Positions 1 to 4,686 of a DNA stretch of 7,011 nucleotides are shown piece after piece. The translations under genes and the position numbers were made by a program. The notes beneath the pieces are model-generated. The model did no database searches, was not told the DNA's origin, and saw nothing but the letters and a program-made list of their open reading frames with translations. Source of the DNA: Caccovicinus sp964425595 (GTDB taxonomy: Bacteria > Bacillota > Clostridia > Lachnospirales > Lachnospiraceae); contig CAYRMW010000074.1 in the NCBI GenBank assembly GCA_964425595.1, forward strand, positions 1-7,011. The letters run 5' to 3'. Each line of letters begins with the position of its first letter. Within the stretch, counting starts at the first letter, position 1.

Positions 1-52
1 CGGACAAACGGTTTTCAAGACCGCCTCGTTATGACCACTTCGATATCTCTCC
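1..52 (-). tRNA. tRNA-Ser, anticodon UGA (partial: 5' 52 nt, 3' part beyond the window edge)
   Basis: Read on the minus strand, the gene starts GGAGAGA (acceptor 5' half, 52-46). It continues with TA, a D arm closed by TCG and CGA, and an anticodon arm GCGGT-CTTGAAA-ACCGT. The 7-nt loop holds anticodon TGA at 17-15, so this is a serine tRNA reading UCA and probably other UCN codons. After the anticodon arm the sequence enters TTGTCCG, the beginning of the long variable arm expected of a serine tRNA, and is then cut by the window boundary. The T arm, acceptor 3' half and any encoded CCA cannot be seen. A36-A37-A38 follows the anticodon, the context in which MiaA-type enzymes isopentenylate A37. 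The gene has its own consensus promoter about 15 nt upstream. The identity is clear from the anticodon arm and acceptor start, and only completeness is unknown. Confidence 0.93.
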
Positions 53-66
53 AAATGCGCTCTGAC

Positions 67-95
67 ATTATACCAGACAAGACCAGGCCTGTCAA
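67..95 (-). promoter_or_regulatory. Proximal promoter of tRNA-Ser (perfect consensus)
   Basis: On the minus strand TTGACA (95-90) and TATAAT (72-67) are separated by exactly 17 nt, matching the sigma-70/sigma-A consensus at every position of both hexamers. Transcription should begin near 61-59, leaving a leader of under 10 nt before the tRNA 5' end at 52. The bases upstream of the -35 are AT-rich (AAAACAAAT) and may add UP-element-like contact. A perfect promoter this close to a mature tRNA end is what a strongly expressed stable RNA would use. Confidence 0.9.
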
Positions 96-172
96 GCATT
101 TGTTTTGATATCCGTCATTTTTCTCAAAATATACATGACATTTTCGCATTTCTGTCTTAACGCGACCTAAGT

Positions 173-201
173 ATGTTACCACGCATCTTTGCTTCTGTCA
201 A
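173..201 (-). promoter_or_regulatory. Distal promoter, upstream of the tRNA-Ser promoter
   Basis: TTGACA (201-196) and TAACAT (178-173) on the minus strand are 17 nt apart. The -35 is perfect, and the -10 keeps the three most important bases (T, A and the final T). Transcription would begin near 166 and run about 114 nt before the tRNA. There is no convincing ORF in that leader, so the likely product is a longer tRNA precursor. The phased A-tracts just upstream strengthen the call. Activity is inferred, not shown. Confidence 0.65.
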
Positions 202-202
202 C

Positions 203-232
203 CGCTTTTTTCATCTTTTTCTTTCGTTTTTT
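203..232 (-). promoter_or_regulatory. UP element / phased A-tracts upstream of the distal tRNA promoter
   Basis: Minus-strand A runs of 6, 5 and 6 bases lie at 232-227, 220-216 and 211-206. Their centres are about 11.5 and 9.5 nt apart, close to one helical turn, which favours intrinsic bending. The run nearest the promoter, AAAAAAGCG (211-203), matches the published proximal UP-subsite consensus AAAAAARNR. It also sits at the expected -46 to -38 position relative to the TTGACA at 201-196. In known systems this binds the RNA polymerase alpha C-terminal domain at rRNA and tRNA promoters. Confidence 0.55.
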
Positions 233-259
233 CTTATCCAAGGCAGTCTTCGCGCCGGT

Positions 260-967
260 TCAGCCACGCTCCAGCAGCGCCTCCGCGATCAGGATATCTT
301 CCGGCGTCGTGACCTTGATGTTCCGGTAATCGCCCCCGATCAGCTTCACCCGGCACGCCGTCATCGCCTCCACGACCATGGCGTCATCGGTAATCCCTTC
401 CTGGCCATCCGGTTCGGCCAGGATGCGGCGGTACGCGTCCAAAACGAGCGAAAAAGAAAATGCCTGGGGCGTCTGGATCTGCCACAGTTTTTTCCGTTCC
501 GGCGTCCCCGCGCCAAAGCCTTCATCGTCGCAGATCTTGATCGTGTCCTTCACCGGCATGCCAATCACACAAGCCTGATGCTCCCTGGCGCCGTCAATGG
601 CGCGCCGGATGATCTCCTTCGTCACCAGAGGCCGCGCGCCGTCATGGATCAGCACCGTATCTGCACCCCCACATTCTTCCAGCGCGCGAAGTCCCGCATA
701 GACGGAATGGTAGCGTTCCCGGCCGCCTTCCGTCACCGCCTTTACCTTGGTAAAGCCATAGGCCTCCACAATCTCTTTTCGGCAGTAATCCAGATATTCC
801 GCTGCGGTCACCAGAATGATCTCATGAACCGGGCTGTCTTGAAAGGCAGCAAGCGCGTAGGTAATCATGGGCCTTCCCTTTAATTCCAGGAATTGTTTCG
901 CGACCGGGGTATGCATCCGCGATCCCCGCCCCGCTGCCAGCACCACCGCACCGATCTTCTCGCTCAT
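260..967 (-). CDS. ispD: 2-C-methyl-D-erythritol 4-phosphate cytidylyltransferase
   Basis: IspD joins CTP to 2-C-methyl-D-erythritol 4-phosphate in the cytosol, the third step of the MEP route to IPP and DMAPP. The 235-residue protein has the usual length and a single nucleotidyltransferase fold. Visible motifs are the CTP-binding glycine-rich loop LAAGRGSRM (10-18), AKQFLELKG (23-31) with the catalytic-type Lys24, GGRERYHSV (81-89), IHDGARP (107-113), PVKDT (138-142), ERKKLWQIQTPQ (157-168) and NIKVTTPED (216-224). These correspond to E. coli Arg20, Lys27, Asp106, Thr140, Arg157 and Lys213. Ala23 replaces the Pro that precedes the Lys in E. coli. I chose the ATG at 967 because it has an AGGGGGAG ribosome site 5 nt upstream; an in-frame GTG at 1006 would overlap tsaD and has no such site. 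The gene lies 28 nt after tsaD and is probably the last gene of the operon. No intrinsic terminator is visible behind it. Confidence 0.95.
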   Translation of the reverse strand: MSEKIGAVVLAAGRGSRMHTPVAKQFLELKGRPMITYALAAFQDSPVHEIILVTAAEYLDYCRKEIVEAYGFTKVKAVTEGGRERYHSVYAGLRALEECGGADTVLIHDGARPLVTKEIIRRAIDGAREHQACVIGMPVKDTIKICDDEGFGAGTPERKKLWQIQTPQAFSFSLVLDAYRRILAEPDGQEGITDDAMVVEAMTACRVKLIGGDYRNIKVTTPEDILIAEALLERG

Positions 968-972
968 CGTAT

Positions 973-989
973 CTCCCCCTGTTCCTCCT
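973..989 (-). promoter_or_regulatory. Ribosome binding site(s) of ispD
   Basis: AGGGGGAG (980-973) lies 5 nt before the ATG at 967 and fixes that start. A second, perfect AGGAGG (989-984) lies 16 nt before the ATG, too far for standard initiation. Together they form a double purine-rich site in the 28-nt gap after tsaD. Confidence 0.7.
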
Positions 990-995
990 GTCCGC

Positions 996-2018
996 TCAGC
1001 GTTCACCCAGCTGCAGATTCGGCACCGCGTTTAAGTCCCAGCCGCTTAAGTTTCCCCGGACATATTCATAGTATCCGGCCGCGCCGATCATCGCCGCATT
1101 ATCGGTGCAGAGGCCAGGCGACGGATAATACAGCGAAAGCCCGGCTTTCCTGCATGCCTTTTCCATGCCTGCGCGCAGAACCGTATTGGAAGCCACACCG
1201 CCGGCGATCGCCACCTTGCGGTAGCCGTATTCCCCGGCCGCCGCAATGGTCCGGCTGACTAAAGAGTCGACTACCGACTGCTGGAAAGAGGCAGCCAGAT
1301 CCGCTACGCAGACTTCTTCACCGGTCATCTTAGCATGATTAATGTAGTTTAGCACACAGGATTTCAATCCGCTGAAGCTGAAATCATAGGGGGCACCTTC
1401 GACCTTTCCGCGCGGAAAATCGATCGCGTCCGGATTTCCATCACGGGCCGCCTGATCGATCTTTGGACCGCCCGGGTATCCTAGCCCCACGGCACGGGCC
1501 ACCTTATCAAAAGCTTCCCCTGCCGCATCGTCTCTGGTGCGTCCCAGAATCTCGAATTCGCCGTAATCTTTCACGATCACCAGGTGCGTATGTCCTCCGG
1601 ATACGATCAGGCACACAAAGGGAGGCTCCAGATCCGGATGCTCGATGAAGTTGGCCGAAACATGTCCTTCGATATGGTGTACCCCGATCAGCGGCTTGCC
1701 CGCAGCATAGGCAATGGCTTTGGCCTCCGCCACGCCGACCAGCAGGGCGCCAACCAGTCCGGGGCCGTAGGTTACCGCGACCGCCGTCATCTCCTCCAGT
1801 GTCATCTTCGCCTCCGAAAGCGCCTCCTCGATCACCGGATTGATCTTTTCGATGTGCTTCCTGGACGCGATCTCCGGCACGACGCCGCCGTACAGCGTAT
1901 GGAGCGCAATCTGCGAATAGATCACATTCGATAATACCGTCCGACCATTCTTGACTACAGCCGCCGCTGTCTCATCGCAGGAGCTTTCAATCGCCAGAAT
2001 ATAGATATCTTCGTTCAT
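996..2018 (-). CDS. tsaD: tRNA N6-threonylcarbamoyladenosine (t6A) transferase catalytic subunit TsaD
   Basis: TsaD transfers the threonylcarbamoyl group from threonylcarbamoyl-AMP to A37 of tRNAs that read ANN codons, working with TsaB and TsaE in the cytosol. The 340-residue protein is full length for the Kae1/TsaD (ASKHA-fold) family. Seen in order are AIESSCDET (9-17), GGVVPEIASRKH (44-55), YGPGLVGALLVG (84-95), the metal-binding HxxxH motif HHIEGH (114-119; His115 and His119), IVSGGHTHL (138-146), DDAAGEAFDKVAR (163-175), LGYPGGP (179-185), FSFSGLK (213-219), AGGVASN (272-278) and CTDNAAM (304-310). Asp306 in the last motif is the third metal ligand. The ATG at 2018 lies 2 nt after the RNase Z stop, and its GGAGG site is inside the end of that gene, so translation of the two is probably coupled. 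TsaB and TsaE are encoded just upstream. TsaC/Sua5, which makes the intermediate, is not in this window. Confidence 0.97.
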   Translation of the reverse strand: MNEDIYILAIESSCDETAAAVVKNGRTVLSNVIYSQIALHTLYGGVVPEIASRKHIEKINPVIEEALSEAKMTLEEMTAVAVTYGPGLVGALLVGVAEAKAIAYAAGKPLIGVHHIEGHVSANFIEHPDLEPPFVCLIVSGGHTHLVIVKDYGEFEILGRTRDDAAGEAFDKVARAVGLGYPGGPKIDQAARDGNPDAIDFPRGKVEGAPYDFSFSGLKSCVLNYINHAKMTGEEVCVADLAASFQQSVVDSLVSRTIAAAGEYGYRKVAIAGGVASNTVLRAGMEKACRKAGLSLYYPSPGLCTDNAAMIGAAGYYEYVRGNLSGWDLNAVPNLQLGER

Positions 2019-2020
2019 CC

Positions 2021-2030
2021 TCAGTCCTCC
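2021..2030 (-). promoter_or_regulatory. tsaD ribosome binding site embedded in the rnz 3' end
   Basis: The last rnz codons and stop read GAG GAG GAC TGA on the minus strand, followed by GG and the tsaD ATG. The GGAGG within these codons is the only plausible tsaD ribosome site. A ribosome finishing rnz therefore covers the tsaD start, which implies translational coupling. Confidence 0.75.
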
Positions 2031-2932
2031 TCAAACCCCAGCTCTCTGCTCCAGCCATCCCGAGCCGCCTTCGCCGCCGGGAAGATTGCCCGGACTTCGT
2101 CCATAAAATCATCCGGACGGGTCAGCGAAGGACTGTAATGGGTCAGCCACATTTCTTTAGGACGCGCTTCCTTTGCCAGCCTGGCCGCTTCATAAAACGT
2201 CATGTGCTTATATTCCTTCGCCTTGGCCGCTTTGTCCTTTTCGCCGTACATCCCTTCGCAGATCATCAGATCCGCTCCTTTCGCGTACTCCGCGATCACC
2301 GGCACCGGGCGGGTATCGGTGCAATAGGAAACCCGGATCCCCCGCCGCTGCGGTCCAAGGACCATATCCGGCGTCAGGATCCTCCCATCCTCTTCTACCG
2401 TCTGCCCCTTCTGCAGCCGGCTCCAGTATTTCTGCGGAATGTTCGCGGCACGGGCGCGCTCCACATCGAAGCGCCCTGCCCGCGGTATGGTGATCGCGTA
2501 ACCGTAGCAGATCACGTTATGGCTGACGCGATACGCATCCAGGATATATGGCCCCAGATGAAACTGATGGATGTTCTCCGTCAGCTCAAAAAAACGCAGT
2601 TCGAACGGAAGCTCCGGCGCGATCATCCGCAGGGCCCCCACCACACGTTCCAATCCTCTGGGCCCGATCATGATCACCGGCTCCGTGCGTTCTGCGTTAC
2701 CCATCGTCAAAAGCAGGCCGGGCAGGCCGCTGATGTGATCGGCGTGGTAATGCGTAAAGCAAATATAATCAACCGGCTTGGGGCTCCAGCCCTTTTCTTT
2801 CAATGCGATCTGGGTCCCCTCTCCGCAGTCGATCAAAAGATTGCTTCCTTCACAGCGGGTCATCAGGGAGGTAAGCCAGCGATATGGCAGCGGCATCATC
2901 CCTCCGGTCCCCAACAGGCAGACATCTAACAT
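2021..2932 (-). CDS. rnz: Ribonuclease Z (tRNA 3' endonuclease), MBL fold, slightly divergent
   Basis: RNase Z cuts tRNA precursors after the discriminator base to make the mature 3' end. The 303-residue protein is close to the usual single-domain RNase Z size. Metal-binding residues are all present: HYHADH (61-66), His138 in VSHN, Asp206 in YCTDT and His265 in LTHYSP. His243 in KHMTFYEAA sits where the family has its catalytic His. Residues about 150-195 resemble the flexible tRNA-binding arm, with a GP pair at 193-194. The N-terminal loop differs from the B. subtilis type: PLPYRWLTS (14-22) replaces the usual P-x-K-x-R-N-V-T-S stretch, and the HxHxDH motif has Ala rather than Gly before the Asp. 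A related MBL hydrolase is the alternative, but the arm and GP motif favour RNase Z. An AAGGAG site (2946-2941), 8 nt upstream of the ATG, supports the start. The gene sits between rimI and tsaD and touches tsaD. Confidence 0.85.
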   Translation of the reverse strand: MLDVCLLGTGGMMPLPYRWLTSLMTRCEGSNLLIDCGEGTQIALKEKGWSPKPVDYICFTHYHADHISGLPGLLLTMGNAERTEPVIMIGPRGLERVVGALRMIAPELPFELRFFELTENIHQFHLGPYILDAYRVSHNVICYGYAITIPRAGRFDVERARAANIPQKYWSRLQKGQTVEEDGRILTPDMVLGPQRRGIRVSYCTDTRPVPVIAEYAKGADLMICEGMYGEKDKAAKAKEYKHMTFYEAARLAKEARPKEMWLTHYSPSLTRPDDFMDEVRAIFPAAKAARDGWSRELGFEED

Positions 2933-2953
2933 GCTCTTATCTCCTTCTGCTTT

Positions 2954-2986
2954 CCCCGACGCAGAAACCTTTCTGCCGTCGCAGGG
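2954..2986 (-). promoter_or_regulatory. Strong intercistronic hairpin between rimI and rnz
   Basis: Directly after the rimI stop the mRNA reads CCC-TG-CGACG-G-CAGAAA-GG-TTTCTG-CGTCG-GGG. This folds into a stem of 3+5+6 base pairs with a 2-nt bulge, a 1-nt bulge and a very short loop. It ends about 21 nt before the rnz ATG and just upstream of its ribosome site. No T run follows (the sequence continues GAAAG), so it is not an ordinary intrinsic terminator. A competing pairing exists between AGAAACC (2991-2985) and GGTTTCT (2969-2963). Plausible roles are mRNA processing, protection of the upstream message, or tuning of rnz translation. The structure is seen in the sequence; the role is inference. 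Confidence 0.6.
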
Positions 2987-2989
2987 TTT

Positions 2990-3427
2990 CTATATCCCGC
3001 GCTTCCACATGATCAGCGCGTCTTCCCGGGGATTGCGGTAATAATCTTTTCTCTGCGCTTCGATACGGAATCCGGCGGCAAAGTACAGCCGGATGGCCGG
3101 TTCATTGGACTCCCTGACCTCCAGCGTCATCGCTCTGGCCCCCCGGCCCCTGCATGCCACCACCAGCGCGTCCAATAGCTTCCGGCCATGGCCCTGCCGG
3201 CGGTACGCATCCAGCACCGCGATCCTCTGGATCTCTCCCTCTCCGGCGATCACGCAGGCCGCGCCGTATCCGGCCAACTGTCCGTCCACCTCTGCCGCCA
3301 GATAAAGGTTCCATTCTTTATTCAGGCCTGAAGCCAGAACCTCCAAAGACCACGGCTCCTGAAAACAGGCAGCCTCAATGGCGGCCGCCTGCTTTAAATC
3401 CACGTCTGTCATAGATCGGATGTTCAC
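2990..3427 (-). CDS. rimI: Ribosomal-protein-alanine N-acetyltransferase, GNAT family
   Basis: RimI transfers acetyl from acetyl-CoA to the N-terminal alanine of ribosomal protein S18 in enteric bacteria. In Bacillota the substrate is less certain. The 145-residue protein is one GNAT domain. It shows the N-terminal CFQEPWS (21-27), the acetyl-CoA pyrophosphate loop RRQGHG (76-81) after IQRIAVLDAY, then LEVRESNEPAIRLYFAAGF (102-120) and the RimI-typical YYRNPREDALIM (129-140). With the start chosen here Glu103 and Tyr115 fall at the numbers of the catalytic base and acid in Salmonella RimI. The start is a GTG at 3427 that overlaps the tsaB stop as GTGA. AAGGGA lies 7 nt upstream. An ATG five codons later has no ribosome site, and a longer reading frame from 3589 would run through tsaB. 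The overlap implies coupled translation with tsaB, a pairing common in Bacillota. Confidence 0.93.
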   Translation of the reverse strand: MNIRSMTDVDLKQAAAIEAACFQEPWSLEVLASGLNKEWNLYLAAEVDGQLAGYGAACVIAGEGEIQRIAVLDAYRRQGHGRKLLDALVVACRGRGARAMTLEVRESNEPAIRLYFAAGFRIEAQRKDYYRNPREDALIMWKRGI

Positions 3428-4122
3428 AATGCAATCCCTTCTCTTTCCCTCTCCGCCTGCGGTTTCCGGAGATACTCCGGCTTGAATCCGGCAGCCGTCA
3501 CCAGCCTTCCCTGCTTCATGTAAAGCTCTCCGAGCGACGCGACACTGGCCGCTCTCTGCCTGCCGCTCTGCGCCGGCGCAAACGCGCACGGAACAGAGAT
3601 CTCCTCGCGAATCATCGCCGCATAGACCGGCACGCCATCCCCCAAAAAAAGCACCTTCTCGCCTCTGGCATTGAGTTCGCCAATCAACTGGTGCATGTCC
3701 ACGGCGCAGGGCGCCTTCTCGATCCGGATCTCATCCTCCGCATAATACAGTCCCGTGTACACCTGATTCCTTCTGGCATCCATGATCGGACAGATCAGCG
3801 AGGAAGCCCCCCATAAATTATAGGCAAGCGCTTCCACTGTGGGGATAGCCAGAAGCGGTTTCTTTAACGCCAGCCCAAGCCCTTTGGCCGTGGCGGAGCC
3901 GATCCGCAGTCCGGTAAATGACCCCGGGCCTGCTGACACCGCAATCCCGTCTATGGTATGCAGATCCTGATCCAGCAGTCTAACCACCTCATCCAGCATA
4001 GGCAGAAGCGTCTGCGAATGGGTCTTTTTATAATTTACCGTGTATTCCGCGGTCAGCACGCCGTCTGAGACCAGCGCCACACCGGCAACCAGAGATGAAC
4101 TCTCGATTCCTAATATCTTCAT
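3424..4122 (-). CDS. tsaB: tRNA t6A biosynthesis protein TsaB
   Basis: TsaB is the non-catalytic ASKHA-fold partner that dimerises with TsaD and recruits TsaE in the bacterial t6A machine. The 232-residue length matches the family. Visible motifs are the N-terminal LGIESSS (4-10), THSQTLLPMLDEV (34-46), the hallmark SAGPGSFTGLRIG (63-75), MDARRNQVYTGLY (114-126) and the C-terminal PEYLRKPQAERER (215-227). It lacks the HxxxH metal site of TsaD, as expected. The ATG at 4122 is the only sensible start because an in-frame TAG lies two codons upstream. Its ribosome site is weak (GGGTAG about 7 nt before), unlike its neighbours. The longer purine-rich run AAGGGAGAGGGCAAAGAGG lies 30-50 nt upstream. 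The gene follows tsaE by 68 nt and overlaps rimI by 4 nt. Confidence 0.96.
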   Translation of the reverse strand: MKILGIESSSLVAGVALVSDGVLTAEYTVNYKKTHSQTLLPMLDEVVRLLDQDLHTIDGIAVSAGPGSFTGLRIGSATAKGLGLALKKPLLAIPTVEALAYNLWGASSLICPIMDARRNQVYTGLYYAEDEIRIEKAPCAVDMHQLIGELNARGEKVLFLGDGVPVYAAMIREEISVPCAFAPAQSGRQRAASVASLGELYMKQGRLVTAAGFKPEYLRKPQAEREREGIAL

Positions 4123-4190
4123 GATTTTCTACCCGTTTCCCGTCTGTCTTCCAACCTCTTTGCCCTCTCCCTTCCGGCATGTCCAAAAGC

Positions 4191-4622
4191 CTACGGACAG
4201 GTCATCGAGATCCTGCGATAGTCAAATCCCCTCTCCAGATCTTTTTCCACAGTAATCCAGATCGCGTCTTCCGGCAGGATCTCGCAAATTTTCCCCGGCC
4301 ACTCCACCAGGCTGACTCCCGTCCCGAAAAAGCAGTCCTCGTACCCGATCTCGTCCATCTCCTCGATGTCCGCGATGCGGTACACATCAAAATGATAAAA
4401 TGGCAGCCGCCCTTCCTCATAAGACTGCAGTATCGTGAAGGTCGGGCTGCTGACCGCCCCGGTAATGCCTAAGCCCCTCGCAAAACCCTGAGCAAAGACG
4501 GTCTTTCCGGCGCCCAAGTCGCCTTCCAGGCAGTAGACCTGTCCCGGCTGCGCCTCCTGTCCCAGCTGAACGCCCAGAGCAAAGGTCTCTTCCGGCGCCT
4601 CTGTTTCCCAGTCTTTCTTCAT
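4191..4622 (-). CDS. tsaE: tRNA t6A biosynthesis ATPase TsaE
   Basis: TsaE is the P-loop ATPase that binds the TsaB-TsaD dimer and resets it between t6A catalytic rounds. The 143-residue protein shows Walker A GDLGAGKT (34-41), SSPTFTILQSY (58-68), HFDVYRI (77-83) and VEWPGKI (106-112), which are the family's conserved blocks including the Asp and Glu/Trp of the active site. Length is normal for the family. I place the start at the ATG at 4622, which has a perfect AGGAGG (4638-4633) 10 nt upstream. An in-frame TTG at 4646 would add eight residues, would put the AGGAGG inside the gene and has no ribosome site. The gene follows tex by 64 nt, across a terminator-like hairpin, and begins the tsaE-tsaB-rimI-rnz-tsaD-ispD block. 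Confidence 0.96.
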   Translation of the reverse strand: MKKDWETEAPEETFALGVQLGQEAQPGQVYCLEGDLGAGKTVFAQGFARGLGITGAVSSPTFTILQSYEEGRLPFYHFDVYRIADIEEMDEIGYEDCFFGTGVSLVEWPGKICEILPEDAIWITVEKDLERGFDYRRISMTCP

Positions 4623-4632
4623 GAACCGCCTT

Positions 4633-4638
4633 CCTCCT
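4633..4638 (-). promoter_or_regulatory. Ribosome binding site of tsaE
   Basis: A perfect AGGAGG lies 10 nt before the ATG at 4622. It decides against the upstream TTG at 4646, which would place it inside the coding region. Confidence 0.75.
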
Positions 4639-4644
4639 CGTTCC

Positions 4645-4677
4645 AAAAGCCGGATCCGGCCTTTTTGTCCGGATCCG
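4645..4677 (-). terminator. Terminator-like hairpin between tex and tsaE
   Basis: Nine nt after the tex stop the mRNA has CGGATCCGG (4677-4669), a 9-nt loop ACAAAAAGG, CCGGATCCG (4659-4651), then GC and TTTT (4648-4645). That is a perfect 9-bp GC-rich stem followed by a short T run. A competing small hairpin, GCCG-GATC-CGGC flanked by A and T runs, uses the same right arm. The T run is only four long and is followed by GG, so termination is probably partial. It could act as an attenuator that lowers transcription from tex into the t6A genes. Confidence 0.6.
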
Positions 4678-4686
4678 CAGTTCTAC

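Noticed and set aside
173..883. 236-residue open frame on the plus strand across the ispD 3' end and intergenic region
   Set aside because: It overlaps ispD antisense. Its hydrophobic N-terminus comes only from the T-rich complement of the A-tracts, and it shows no family motif.
968..1006. Upstream GTG start for ispD adding 13 residues
   Set aside because: It would overlap tsaD, has no ribosome site, and the added Gly/Thr-rich peptide is just the translated ribosome-site region.
2138..2929. 263-residue open frame on the plus strand, antisense to rnz
   Set aside because: It lies entirely within the RNase Z gene on the other strand, with no recognisable domain and composition typical of a shadow frame.
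2990..3589. Longer 199-residue version of RimI
   Set aside because: The extra 54 residues would overlap tsaB by more than 160 nt in another frame and match nothing. The GTG at 3427 has a ribosome site, the typical 4-nt overlap and gives family-matching catalytic numbering.
4040..4180. Possible small minus-strand ORF beginning at the ATG near 4180 in the tsaE-tsaB gap
   Set aside because: It runs out of frame into tsaB, has no ribosome site and encodes a low-complexity Arg/Gly-rich peptide.
4623..4646. Upstream TTG start for tsaE adding 8 residues
   Set aside because: It would place the perfect AGGAGG inside the gene and lacks its own site. The ATG at 4622 is better.
4651..4677. CGGATCCGG inverted repeat as a protein operator
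   Set aside because: Its place 9 nt after the tex stop and the TTTT after the stem fit an RNA hairpin or terminator better. No regulator gene is nearby.
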